Shown piece by piece: positions 30,834 to 42,400 of a stretch of 64,000 nucleotides of DNA (positions within the stretch are counted from its first letter, which is position 1; each line of letters opens with the position of its first letter). Under the pieces are notes generated by a model, which was not told where the DNA came from, made no database searches, and worked only from the letters and a program-made list of their open reading frames with translations. The DNA is from Porpolomopsis calyptriformis (Eukaryota; Basidiomycota; Agaricomycetes; Agaricales; Hygrophoraceae): the NCBI GenBank assembly GCA_951640195.1, contig OX621164.1, positions 2,523,098 to 2,587,097 on the forward strand. Direction: 5' to 3'. Position numbers and translations under genes: made by a program.

Positions 30834-31691
30834 ATAGCGTAAGTGTCTGCCCTTCTCTCATAAATATATCGGTCTGACTTACTGCAAAGTAGCCTCGTTT
30901 TATGAATCGAGCTATATTGTCGCCGTGGACATATGAGTTAATGTAAATCATCGCCCAAGAAGGTGGTCATTTCGGGAACGGCTCCAGTCGCTTCGACTTT
31001 ATTAGCCCAAAGCCTTCTCCCATCGTGCAGCTAAATCACAGTGTTTTGAGTACCGTGCCCTTGACTACTACACACAATGGAGTGCCTGAGGGCTTCCCCG
31101 CCAAACTGACAATTGTACAATGCCCCACGTTGAGCCTCTGATGAATTCTCTCATGGTTGATCATGCGAATGACGTCCTTGCGGCGATCCAAGCTGGGAGA
31201 CATGGTACTAGCCTGCCCCCATCTAGAACAATAGACCGGGTTGTGAATCAGTCATAACGGCGAGAACATCATGAGCTACGCAACTGAATGCGTCAAGCTG
31301 ACGTGGCGGCCGACGTTGCAGCTTTATCCTAAGTTCCCTCCCTTGTAAGACGAAATAATTCTGAATGAGATTAAACGCGCTCACTTGCTCCTTCCATTCC
31401 AGTCGCCATCTCAAGTTGGTTTGAAAGTGAACAGTGTGAGGTTATTCAAAGTGGCAGTAATCTTCTGATACACCAAGCGTTAAAACCTGACAAGCTCGAG
31501 ACTATAGCTTCTCGTGTTCAGCTATCTGAGCAAGCAAGGTTTTCTTCAGGTGTGCCCTATGTAGGACTGGTTCTGTCGCAGGAAAATGACTATGTCTTCC
31601 GAAGGATTAGAACAAGTCGAAGAACAGACCAGCGGCACTTGCTGACATATATGATTCAAGTAAGGCACCATCGATTGACATATAGGTGATT
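30834..31691. repeat. Second copy of the conserved flank; end of the island
   Basis: About 860 bases without a supported gene. 31.32-31.65 kb repeats 27.69-28.01 kb almost base for base in parts: TAAGTTCCCTCCCTTGTAAG, TTCAGCTATCTGAGCAAG, and a block of about 90 bases containing ATGACTATGTCTTCCGAAGG. Similarity stops at about 31.66 kb, just before the NAF1 stop codon. This marks the right edge of the duplicated block. Confidence 0.7.
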
Positions 31692-33615
31692 CTATTGCTC
31701 CTCATCCTCCTGGTTGACGACTTCTGCCTCAGCTGAATGAACAATCCATTCATCGGTAGGGCGGGGTGCAACTGAACCATAGGTTTCTCGGTTATAGTTC
31801 ATATTTGGCTCTACCGGTGTGTACTCCTCAGCTGGCACTAAGCCAGTGAAGTTCAGCCCGAAAGCCGATGCAAACCGAGGATTGATATGGGGTTGAATAT
31901 ACGGGTGCTGCTGATACCACTGAGAATCAACGCCGAACGGTTGGGTAGGACATTGAGGTGGTTGGAATGACCAATAGCCACCTACATCTGTGGAGGGAGA
32001 AAATAATGGTGCATCAGGATCCAACGCCGTTGCAAAAGATGGTCGGGGAAGCCGTGGATCAAATGGTTCAGCCATAGGTTGCATTTCCCGAGGTTCGTTG
32101 GCCCAACTTCCGTCAGCCTCACTGTAGTCGTGTTGAGCCATCTCACTCCCGGCACGTCGTCGGGAGCGGTCTCTCCGTCCCCTCCCACGGCCTCGGCTTC
32201 GAACATCAGAGGATCGTCCAGACCACGAATCTACTCGCGTTTCCCCGCTGCCATGATCCCGCCCCATTCTGTGTTCTCCTTTGCGAGATGGCGATCGTGT
32301 ATTAATTTTCTTTTTGCTCTTAACCAAATGTTCTCGAGAACGTGATAGTGATGTTTGAGCGGGTTCCAAATTCGACGCTTCGGCGTAATATGCGTCAGAA
32401 TACGGATCATCGTAAGGAATGGGTGGAGGACGTGAGGGTGCCGTAAAATCTATGTCATAGGGTCCATGCTCGTCGTATGGGTTTGCACTCAAAGGAGGGT
32501 AATCGAACAAATCTTGGTCGCGCGTACGCGATTGTATAGGTGTGCCGGATCTTGAAGATGTAGCGGAGCCTGCATACGATTCCCCTCGTCTGATAGATAA
32601 AATCGATCAGCATGCGATGAATCCTCCAGGTTGGAGACATACTTTCTCCTTCGCTTTTTATGGGCTGCTTCCTCCTCATCGTCAGAAAATTCCAGTTCGT
32701 CTTCTGCCGGTTCTTCATCATGCACATTACTTGCGTCGCTGCCCTTGAAATTTTTGAGTTGACTTAGGAACACGAAGCGGCTCCGTTGTGGTACGTGAAA
32801 AACCTCGCGTGGTACCCGTACTTTCTCTGGGTCGAGAGGATAGTTAAGATTAAACTTCACTTGATAGAGGGGTTGAGTTGTCGGACCAAAAGTTTCATGA
32901 ATCTACATGAACGTCAGTTAGAGCATGAAGTCAAAACGCGTGTACCTACATAACCTAACACTTTCCTATCTTCAAAAACGAGTAAAGTGTCAGAGTCAAG
33001 AGCTTTTTCAGATCCCTGGTTGGCAACTTCGGATCTCGAGCCTTTGACAATCGCCATGTTGTCAATAATGTTCATGATCTCGCCTACTTTTTCCAATACT
33101 TCCTCAGACCCAACTTCCTCGATGTCAGGAAAAGGAAAGTCAGTGGTAGTGACCTCGTTTTTTGTCTGAAAGAAATTGTGTCCTCCAACAACACGCCCTG
33201 ACTCGTCATCCTCGTCATCACCGATGTCCTCCTCAGGGGGTTTCGCATCGACGGAGGCCTTCCCGTTTTTAGGATCAATGTGAGATTCCGAGCTTGTATC
33301 AGTACCCGAGTCGGATGGTGAAGGACTACGCCTATTTACTGTTGGTGTCAATGAAGAGGTAGAACCAATGAACACAACTCACGGTCGCACCGTAGACGGC
33401 TCGTCGTCTATCTTAACAAGATCGGCCTCAATTTCCTCCTCGCTCACATGCTCACTCTCCGAGTCTGAACTGTCAATACAATCGTCTGCCAGAGAATTGA
33501 GCAGGGATCTTCGAACATCTAAAGCAGGGGATTTTGGGACCTCGGACTCTTCCACTAGGTCCTGGATCAGTAGGAGGTCCTGAGGTAGATGCGACGGGAT
33601 TTTGAAGGCATCCAT
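31692..33615 (-). CDS. NAF1: H/ACA snoRNP assembly factor NAF1
   Basis: Starts at 33615 with MDAFKIPSHLPQDLLLIQDL, then an acidic region (DSSDSESEHVSEEEIEADLV). The central Gar1-like core follows: EVGSEEVLEKVGEIMNIIDN, AIVKGSRSEVANQG, SEKALDSDTLLVFEDRKVLG, and, after an intron, the YQVKFN-type junction, YPLDPEKVRVPREVFHVPQR and FLSQLKNFKGSDASN, then DEEPAED. The C-terminal exon is rich in Arg/Ser/Gly and then Tyr/Pro/Gln, disordered. NAF1 binds the Cbf5/dyskerin protein and assembles H/ACA RNPs in the nucleus before Gar1 replaces it. The stop is at 31692. It diverges from mitochondrial EF-Ts with 51 bases between ATGs. Confidence 0.92.
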
Positions 33616-33666
33616 ATGTTTGTGATCGTCGAAAAAATTTCGTGGTCACGTTCTCTCCAAGCGCGG

Positions 33667-34692
33667 ATGTCTCTCTTCCGCATACGACCAATTCCCCCGT
33701 CAAGGTGGTACTCGGCTTCGCCAGCCTCGAAACCTCCTCTCAAACTCGTAGCAGAATTACGGAAGCTTACGAATGTGTCTATCACGAAGGCTCGCGAAGC
33801 ACTCGGCGCAAACGACAACGATATCCAAGCTTCATTAGCGTGGCTACAAAAAGATCTCATCACCGAGGGTGCTAAGGCGGCTGCAAAACTCCAAGGAAGG
33901 GAGGCTAGGCAAGGTTTAATCAGTATTTCTCTTCTTGCGAGCGGAAAGGGCGTTCAATATGGGTTGGGCGAAGGCGGTTTGCGGGCTGCAATGGTGGAAT
34001 TGAATTGCGAGACGGATTTTGTCGGCAGGAATGAATTGTTTGGAAAGTTAGCGGCCGATATCGCACATACAGCTGCCTTCATCTCTGATTCCTCGGATTC
34101 AGACAAATTATTAAGACCATGTTCCCTGGACCTGCTCAACGACGCTCCATTAATATCTCGAACCGACCCACAATCCCGTCATTCGTTAACCGTAGGAGGG
34201 TCCATTCAGCAGTTGATAGCCAAAGTAGGGGAAAAAATATCATTGCGAAGGGCTCTCGCGGTGGTGCAAAACCCTCATACCCAGCCAGCTTTAGGCCTTC
34301 GACTTGCGTCTTATGCTCACGGTTCAGTTAATCTCCCTTGCGAAGGTCGCATCGGAGTCCTTGCTGTGCTCGCCCTCAAGTCTCGTCGATTGTCTGACCT
34401 TTTGTCGTCAAATTTGTTTCTTGAAGATTTGGAACGACTAGAGCGTTCGATTGCCCGTCAAATCACTGGGTTCGACACTCACACCATCCGATCGCAGGCC
34501 GGCGCAAAGGACGAAACGGCATTGTATGACCAGCCATTTATGATGCTTTCCGGGGACTATTCGGGCCAACCCGTCGAAACCGTCCTCTATCAGTGGGCAC
34601 AAAAACAAGGACTTATAGAATCAGGGGAATCACAGGCGGACGGTGGTTTAGAAGTATTAGAATTTGAAAAATGGACAATAGGGGACATCTAG
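33667..34692 (+). CDS. TSF1: Mitochondrial elongation factor Ts
   Basis: A single-exon gene. I chose the ATG at 33667 (MSLFRIRPIPPSRWYSASPA) because it gives a basic mitochondrial presequence; the frame extends further 5' to 33589 but that would overlap the NAF1 start. The EF-Ts N-terminal domain is plain: LKLVAELRKLTNVSITKARE, ALGANDNDIQASLAWLQKDL, then the core MVELNCETDFVGRNELFGKL. The C-terminal part includes SYAHGSVN-type strands and DYSGQPVETVLYQWAQKQGL. About 341 residues, normal for fungal mitochondrial EF-Ts, which recycles EF-Tu-GDP during organellar translation. Confidence 0.93.
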   Translation: MSLFRIRPIPPSRWYSASPASKPPLKLVAELRKLTNVSITKAREALGANDNDIQASLAWLQKDLITEGAKAAAKLQGREARQGLISISLLASGKGVQYGLGEGGLRAAMVELNCETDFVGRNELFGKLAADIAHTAAFISDSSDSDKLLRPCSLDLLNDAPLISRTDPQSRHSLTVGGSIQQLIAKVGEKISLRRALAVVQNPHTQPALGLRLASYAHGSVNLPCEGRIGVLAVLALKSRRLSDLLSSNLFLEDLERLERSIARQITGFDTHTIRSQAGAKDETALYDQPFMMLSGDYSGQPVETVLYQWAQKQGLIESGESQADGGLEVLEFEKWTIGDI

Positions 34693-34994
34693 CAACGAAT
34701 TAGACAGGTGTGTAGCCTCCTTCTGCAAGACGTCAGTTGACTTACAGACCATATATCAGTCTTATATGAATCAATTATACAAAACCTCCCTAGCTATGGG
34801 AGGACAGCTAGAGTACCACACGTTTGCGTCGTTTAGGAAAGAATTGTTAAACGATTGAGAATTACCGCTCGAGCACGAGACGAAGCATTGGGGACTAGTT
34901 ATGACGGCCGAGTTTATCCTACACGCCCACTTCTGCTAACGTTATCTGTAGCTGATGATGTGCTACTATCGACTGGCTCGTGTTCTTTGACCTA
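34693..34994. other. Convergent intergenic spacer
   Basis: About 300 bases between the stop codons of EF-Ts and the first ceramidase. It should hold both 3' UTRs. A short plus-strand frame at 34855-35046 is the antisense of the ceramidase last exon. No hairpin or repeat was noticed. Confidence 0.4.
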
Positions 34995-36195
34995 TCACTC
35001 CTTTCTGTGGGGCACACGTCTGATGTGTGGAAGCCCGAATGTATAACCTAGAGTGTAGTTATTGTGGTCATCTTTGAGGCAGAGTGTGCTGAAAGTTTTA
35101 TGAATCTCATGATGACTTCACAAATATCCTGACTCACAGATCTGCATGGCAATACTTATGAGAACTCCGAATCAACCATGACAGAGAGATCCTTACATGT
35201 AACGCCCGTGATTTGAAAGTATGACCCCGTGGCCTGTGTGTTTATTAATCCCCCTCCCCTTGTGAATACGTGGTTACATTGCCTACGGTTAATATGTGCC
35301 ACCAAGAATGCCCTTAATACTCTGCGGTTAGCGGGGAATCGTACTGAAACCAAGGTAAGAGCACATACCCTCTAGAAGAAATGCAATCGGCCAACCGAGG
35401 AAATTTTTCCAATGTGTGAGGGTGGCACAAAATATGTTGTCTAAATTCCAGATGAGGAACCCGAATGCGAATATGGCCCAGCCTTTTAGGAAGAGCTTAG
35501 AAATAACCGATCCAGTTTCTGGACGAACACGGTCCGAGGCCCCGGCCGACCGCAGGAGGAAGGAGACGCGAAAGATGATGATAAACATTAGGCTGGCAAA
35601 AACAACTTGATGAAACACGGGGTTTCGATACACGTAGCTGGAGAATGTCAGCCGGCAACAAACCTTCTCTCAGGGGGGAGTAGACTCACTAAGTGATTGA
35701 AAATAGCACATCAAAAATTAGCAGGCCAACAGTGAGAGACTTGGTGCGAACGGATTTCAAGTCGAAACCAGGGGAGGTGTCAACGAGTAGAAATGTGGTG
35801 TAAGTTGCGACATAAATCATAGGCAGCTCATCTGCAAGCTGAGCTCCGTACAGTAACGTCGCATGGAATGCAAAGCTTCCAGCCCCGACGAGAACGACCC
35901 CCTGGATGAAAATAATCACATTGTTTGCGAGTGAATTGTTTCCGATACTCACCGCAAAAGTCAAGAGATATCTCATGGACAGACACGCGTTCCGCACTTT
36001 AAAGCAGCCATAGAAACCGATTGCTACCGAAAACAAGTTGGAGAAAGTGTTGGCCAACTCGGCCACATAGGGCGAAAATTGGTAGTTTCCCTAAGCCCAT
36101 CGCTGTCAGGGAAAGTGAAAACAGCAAGCTCGAGCACGTACCTCGCACCAATCCAATGTCGCTGTTACTGGGCCCCATACACCATCCGTTACCAT
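34995..36195 (-). CDS. Alkaline ceramidase, tandem copy 1
   Basis: Multi-exon integral membrane protein of the YPC1/YDC1/ACER family, which hydrolyses ceramides to sphingoid base and fatty acid in ER/Golgi membranes. Starts MVTDGVWGPVTATLDWCE at 36195. After an intron comes YQFSPYVAELANTFSNLFSV. The catalytic block GAGSFAFHATLLYGAQLADE carries the Ser, His and Asp that bind zinc in ACER3. Further exons give NPVFHQVVFA, FAFGFLIWNLDNIFC, GWPIAFLLEG, and GHSWWHILT, which supplies the other two histidines, then TLCLKDDHNN and the C-terminus GLPHIRRVPHRKE. All metal ligands are present, so it should be active. A paralogue follows immediately upstream. Confidence 0.92.
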
Positions 36196-36326
36196 ATCTG
36201 AATATGGTAAATGACAATGCTTATAGTGACGAAAATGGCAAGTCTCAAGTACAATAATCATTGGAATAAGTGAGGTGATAAATATTCTCATATGTGGGCG
36301 AGGATCGTCCATCTGATGATTATCGT

Positions 36327-37544
36327 CTAACTATCACCCTTCTCTTTCTCGCGAACTCGCTTGATGTAAGGAAGTCCTGATTTATATTCAATATTGTAGT
36401 GGCGGTGGTTACTCTTGACGCAAAGCGTGCTGAAATCTGGTTTAGTAGGAATTTTACCCCTGACGAAATTACTCACAGATCTGCACAAAATATGTTAAAC
36501 ACGAAGGAGGAATAAAGGAGGGTCACGCACATGAAATCCCAACAATTTGGAGATATGACCCGATTGCCTATCAAAGTGTCGTCAAGACAATATTACAATC
36601 GCTCCTAGAACGCTTACCGTAAAGATATGCCACCAAGAATGACCTGGTAATATATCGTGTCAAGGCCGTGGTTTAATTAAATAGAAGAGGCAAGACCTTC
36701 AAACAGAAATGCTATCGGCCAACCGACTGCGAATTTCAAACGAGTAAGACGGTCGCAGAAGATATTGTCCACGTTCCAAATCCCGAATCCAAACGCAAAT
36801 GTCGCGCATCCCGTCAAAAATACGCGTGCAATCACGGATTTAACTTCATTAGGAATTCGACTAGAATAATGAGATAACCGAAGGAGGTAGAGTGTGCGAA
36901 ACATTGTCATGAAGACTAATGTTGCGAATACAATTTGATGATACAGGGGGTTCCGATACAGATAGCTGGTTGCTGGAACTAGGCATCAAGTTCGCGAGAG
37001 CACGAGAAAACTCACTAGTTCCACGAGAACACGAGATTGAAGATGCCAATAGCAGCAATCAGTATTCTGGTACGGAAAGCACGCAGTCCGAATGCGGGTT
37101 CAGTGTCGAATAATAGAAAGATACCGTAACTGGCACCACAGATCATGGGCAATTCGTCTGCCAGTTGGGCTTCATAGAGTAAAGTGGCGTGAAACGCAAA
37201 GCTTCCAAGCCCGACAAGAGTGAATACCTAGATAAGCTGGCAGGGTTGAGTTGGACTACATGCAACTGAAATGCACATACCGCGAAGCCGAAGACATATC
37301 GCGTCGGTAGAGATTGTCGTCGCGCCATAAAGATGCCTCGAAGAGCCAACCCGATTGAAAACAGACTCGAGAAGGTGTTTGCGGTCTCGGCAATGTAGCG
37401 AGAGAATTGATAGTTAGGCTGGAACGGTGACCTCGTTAACAGGAGGTGAAAGGAGTGAACGGACGAACGGACCTCGCACCAGTCTAAGGTTGCTGTCACC
37501 GGTCCCCAGATGCCATGGACCACCGAATCGTTGAGAGCTGCCAT
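36327..37544 (-). CDS. Alkaline ceramidase, tandem copy 2
   Basis: A paralogue of the preceding gene, same strand, with 131 bases between them. Starts MAALNDSVVHGIWGPVTATL at 37544, then NYQFSRYIAETANTFSSLFS, a spliced join giving VGLGSFAFHATLLYEAQLAD with the Ser/His/Asp ligands, a segment with NVDNIFCDRL, GWPIAFLFEG and, after an intron, GHSWWHIFT with the two later histidines. The C-terminus reads TLCVKSNHRHYNIEY and GLPYIKRVREKEKGDS. Ligands are intact. Intron positions match copy 1 at the HSWWH and TLC joins, indicating duplication of the whole gene. It diverges from alpha-MPP with 73 bases between starts. Confidence 0.92.
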
Positions 37545-37617
37545 GTTGACGTCCTGAACGTCTGCGGTTTGAGATGTCTGACAACCATTTTAGCTGCTGA
37601 CTAATTTCAATTTTTTA

Positions 37618-39343
37618 ATGCGCTCAAGTCTTGTCCGTCCGGGCCTTGGTCTATCCCGCCGCCAGCTGCACCAGACATCAAAATCTCACCCGCAAGTACA
37701 GATAACCACCATCTCAAACAAAATCCGTGTTGCAACCTCATCCAAGCCTTCTCATTTCTCCTCAGTCGGGCTCTATGTCGACGCGGGTTCTCGGTATGAG
37801 ACACCCTCCACGTTGGGTGCAAGTTATTTCATCGACAGGATGGCTTTCAAGGTTTACCGCTTGTACTCCGATGTATGCCAATTCATTCACATTAATTTCT
37901 CAGACAACGAGCTCTAAGACAGCCTCCGAAATGTCTGCCGCCATCGATGCATTGGGCGGCCAGATAATGTCTTCCTCCTCGCGGGAGTCCCTCATGTATC
38001 AGTCTTCCCAGTTCCGCGAGGCTACGCCGCTTGCTCTGTCCCTGATCTCGGACACAGTGTTGAAACCATCGTTCCTTCCCGAGGAACTCGGCGCACAACG
38101 CGACGCCGCACGCTACGAGATCCGCGAGCTTTCCGGGAAACCAGAAATGATTCTTCCCGAGATATTGCACAACGTGGCATATGATTCCAAGACACTCGGC
38201 AATTCATTATTATGTCCGGAGGACCGAATAGACCTAATCGACGAAGAATTGTTGCGCGGCTGCATGAAAACCTGGTATCGCCCCGAACGTATGGTCATTG
38301 CTGGATTGGGTATGCAGCACGAAGAACTAGTTGAAATGACGGACAAGTATTTCTCCTCCCTAGAAACCCTACCCTCCCCTTCGACTCAGACAACTCAAAA
38401 TGCTTCCCCTCCCCTACAAATTCCTCTCCATCTTCTGCCGCCGTCCTCACCCTCAATACCCAAACCCTTCACGCGTGCAGCCTCGTCTTACCTTGATCCC
38501 AATACTTCCATCGACCCATCTTCAGCCCTGAGTCCCCTCCAGGAATCTCGTTCGACATATACCGGAGGGCACCGCTTCATCCCCGATTCAACTTCGGAGT
38601 TTAATCATTTGTATGTTGCATTCGAAGGTGTTGGAGTTCACGATGATGATATTTATACTCTCGCAACAATGCAAGTGTTGCTGGGAGGAGGCAGCAGTTT
38701 CTCTGCCGGTACGATCATTTTTTGTTGATTCGAATTATTTGGCCCTGACCTATTTATTCACCAGGTGGCCCGGGAAAGGGCATGTACTCTCGACTGTACT
38801 CCCACATTCTCTCGCACTTTCCCCAAATCGAGCACTGTGCTTCCTTCCACCACGTTTACACCGACTCGTCACTCTTTGGCCTGTTTGCTTCCTTTTTCCC
38901 TTCCAAAACTGACTGGCGTGGAAATAATAAACCTTCGCACGTCATGTCGCACCTGATTCACCAATTGAGCCTCCTCTTGTATTCCCCAATACCAGAAGTA
39001 GAGCTCAATAGAGCCAAGAACCAACTCAGATCAACCATGACGATGGCACTAGAGAGCCAAGCCGTGGAAGTGGAGGATCTCGGTCGTCAAGTATGGTTTC
39101 ATTTCGTTCCGCTCTGTGTCCCGATTTGGCTCACCCATTCATCAGGTCCTCGCACACAACCGTATAGTCTCTAACGCCGAGATGACGGACCGGATCGACC
39201 AAGTCACACCTGAATCCGTTCGTCGCGTGGCCAACAGGATCTTTGGACCGCATTCGGGACGCAAAGCGACTGTCGTCTGCATGGGGCGTAAAGCTGTTGA
39301 TGGCTGGGAAGCTGTGCTTCGCAAGTACGGTGTTGGTGGTTGA
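37618..39343 (+). CDS. MAS2: Mitochondrial processing peptidase alpha subunit
   Basis: M16-family protein with four exons. The N-terminal exon starts MRSSLVRPGLGLSRRQLHQT, a presequence, then QITTISNKIRVATSSK and HFSSVGLYVDAGSRYETPST and IDRMAFK. Exon 2 continues SEMSAAIDALGGQIMSSSSR and later YRPERMVIAGLGM and FNHLYVAFEGVGVHDDDIYT. The glycine-rich substrate loop of alpha-MPP is present across an intron: LLGGGSSFSA then GGPGKGMYSRLY. The last exons carry ELNRAKNQLRSTMTMALESQ and GRKATVVCMG. There is no zinc-binding HxxEH motif, as expected for the alpha subunit, which recognises presequences while beta-MPP cuts. A Ser/Pro-rich insert (about residues 230-290) is longer than in yeast. Stop at 39343. 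Confidence 0.94.
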
Positions 39344-39450
39344 AGCGATGACTTCTTGTGGAGTAATAATGATCATGTCTCCGCAAACTTTTGTGAGCTA
39401 CGCCAATAATCGAAGTTACACATATTATAGGTGAATGTATGCTACATGAA

Positions 39451-42400
39451 TTATTGCATTCTAGTCCATTTTGAATCCCGCCGGGTGGAGAGGTAAACTT
39501 CCGAACCCGCTTCACGCCCCATCCACGCTTTTTGCTGCGTCGGAATAAGATTCGTAACCTGTGTTTCAACCACCTTGAATCTAGGGATTGTGAAATTGAG
39601 ACTGAATAACGAACCCTGAACCTTTGCCCTACTTCGAAGGACTCATTGTTGCTTTCTTCGGAGCGCGTTAAGCCAAGGACATCCCAAACAGTCAATTGGG
39701 CAACGCGGTTTGAAGGTTGTCTTTGTGTACGAGCGTCCTGAACGACGAGAACCTGAAAATTTTTCACTTCTCGAGGCGGGCATAACCGCTGCAATCCATA
39801 GTATCAGAACTGGCTTCATGCGGTCCAGCAATTTATGCCCCACCGTCAGTTCCCCTTCATACCTATCACTTGCCTTCTCCAGATCCTCCTTGATGCGATC
39901 TCGAATATACCGAGCAAGCCAACCGGCTTCATTGCCGCTCAACCGCCCAAGTACCATACTTGCCTCTGTGGAGTCTTCCAGGTCCTCATAAAGGCTCTCA
40001 ATGTGGTCAGGCGGAGAGTCTGTTTGACAAATAAGGATATACTTCACAGGAACGGGAACCACCTACCGTCGACGCCTGGGTTAAACTGGGGGCCTGCTCG
40101 CCTCTCTAGTCGGTTTGCATAATCCTCAAATCGACTGAGTTGACTCTCGAAGTCGACCTGTAGTTTCGACACTTCTGCTTCCCGTCGTTTCTATTGCATC
40201 CGTGAGCCGATCAGTGGACAGAAATAGTGTACCCCTATACCTTCCACTTTTCGCTGACGGCTGCTTCCTCTCGTTCGTTGAACGGGCCTTCTTTGTGCTT
40301 TTTCCCATCCTTATCTTCAAAAAATTCAATGAACGCTATGGGATGTACCTGCCAGAAAATCAGTGAATATCTTTCAGCAAGGGAACAACATACGTACTTT
40401 CAACACGACAAGGTCCATGACCGCAATCACGCCACCGTCCGGAGTCAAACTATTCAACGTGGCAATGTATATTCCCGCTTGGAATCCGAGTTTGGCATGC
40501 CATGGAGCAAGATGCGACGAGTTGCCAGATAACACTAATTTCGTGGAGTTATAAGATTCTAACACCTCTCTCGGTTCTTTACGTTCGGACCACAACTATT
40601 GGCTGAATGAGATATTAGCCCCAAGCAAGGATAAGATATTCTGACCCTAGCACCGGCGACGGCAATTTTTCGCCCAACTCGAATAATGCCTTTGCGGACC
40701 GCCTTGGCAAGAGGGGCATCAACCCGCGCGCGGACTCTGTACCATCCGTCTGTGACCTCCAGTTCAGGATGAGGAATAATTGGCAGTCCATCGTCATCAA
40801 TGCCCGCCTCGGACCATGTCACGTTGGATACACATAACACCATGGGCAAGGACGCAGGGGAATCATGAGTGGCAACTCGTCTGAGAGGTGGGCGTGAACC
40901 ACCATTCAGTTCCCGTTCATACCTGAAGTGCAAGAATCAACGAGACGTGCTCATAAATCAGGGATTGTCAAAGAAAACAAACCTGTAAAGCAGTTGGCGC
41001 ATGACTGAGGACCAGCACCAGACCTTTTGATTGGGATCTCGTTCGCGTTGAGGGTCGAGAAATGCTATTCCAGCCATCTTCCACAGGATAAGACACCAAT
41101 GATTGTCCACCCATGGCTTTGTTGCAAGTGTGCAACCGATCGAAAGCAATTCGCTTAAAGCAGCGGAAGGTCCAAGGGTGGTGGGTGGAGAAAGAGAACT
41201 GGACTTCATCGGAATGGCGGAAGCCGTGTGAAAAGAGTAATAGATGGCCAAGCTGGGAGAAATCTGGCTGAGTTCGGTTGTATTACTGAAAAAGGAGATT
41301 AAACAATAGTTCGAGGAAGGGATTGGGAAGGCGCACATTCCCATGGCTTCTAATTCATCAGGGCAATAAAATTGAGGGGTCAGACCGGACGACGCGAGAG
41401 TCAGTCGGTTTGGAGGTTTTGCTGAAACATAACACCGGATGTCATCTTCGTGAACAGCCCATTGAGTGTGGTTACTAACCGAGATTAAAAAATTTCTTCC
41501 TCTCCTTTGATTTCGAAAGAGCGGTTCGAGGAGGAGGTTGAGTGTCTCGTGTCAACCGAGTGTCATTTGAAGCGGACGGTTTCACGAACTTAGACTGTAA
41601 GTTGCGGCTGCCCTCGGACTGATTTCGTCCTCGCTCTCCGGGTTTCATCCCTGATTTGAAAGGCGTGACAAACTTGGATCTTGCCGGTGTCCTCGTAGGA
41701 CGCATGGGTGTGAGGTAGGTACCTTCAGCCTGATTCTTGCCAACAAAGGGAGGAGGCGCTGAAATAGCGGCAGAAGACGGAGGGTGCTGAAAGCCAGTGG
41801 ACGTGAACGCCTTCTCGGTCGACCTGTTTGGCTTGAGTGGGGAGCTAGTGGATACAATGCTAGTTACTGGTGGATGTGGTCCCTTGGCGACTGAAGAATT
41901 CATAAGGGACGACTTAAAATGCTGGACGTTTCTCCTCTCTTTGAGCTGATCTGCGTCAGAGATTGAAGGCAAAGGTGGAGTATGAGAGAGAAGGGGGGGC
42001 TTGTAGCTCGCTGGGCTAGGACTATCTAAGACCTGGATATGTCTTAGGGTGGTTCCGGTAGTAATCAGAGCTGGTTGTGGTGAAGGTGGGTTCATGAAGA
42101 CCTTGGAGGGACCGTTTACAGAAGAAGGCTCCAGGATGCCTGGTCCATCTTCCTGCCATATCCTTTTCATCTTCTCCTCCGCTTTTGCAAGGGCCTCGCG
42201 CGAAGGGGCAACCCACTCTTTGGTTGACGCTTTCATAAATCCAACCGTGGATACATTACTTGATATGCCAGGAGTAGACGAAGTAGAAAGAGATTTCGAG
42301 GTCGAGAAACCGCCTGCAGGGAGGGCAGCTCCTGGTGCAAACCAGGAGGAATAGTCCCGTTCTGGTGGGGCATCTGGTGATGGTGAACGTGAGTGTGTTT

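Noticed and set aside
24500..31700. The A/B island as a transposon
   Set aside because: No terminal inverted repeats, long terminal repeats, reverse transcriptase or transposase frame was seen; the repeated parts are better explained by segmental duplication.
33589..33666. 5' extension of the mitochondrial EF-Ts frame
   Set aside because: It overlaps the NAF1 start codon on the other strand and the internal ATG gives a better mitochondrial presequence.
34855..35046. 63-codon plus-strand frame in the EF-Ts/ceramidase spacer
   Set aside because: It is largely antisense to the last ceramidase exon, which has clear family sequence.
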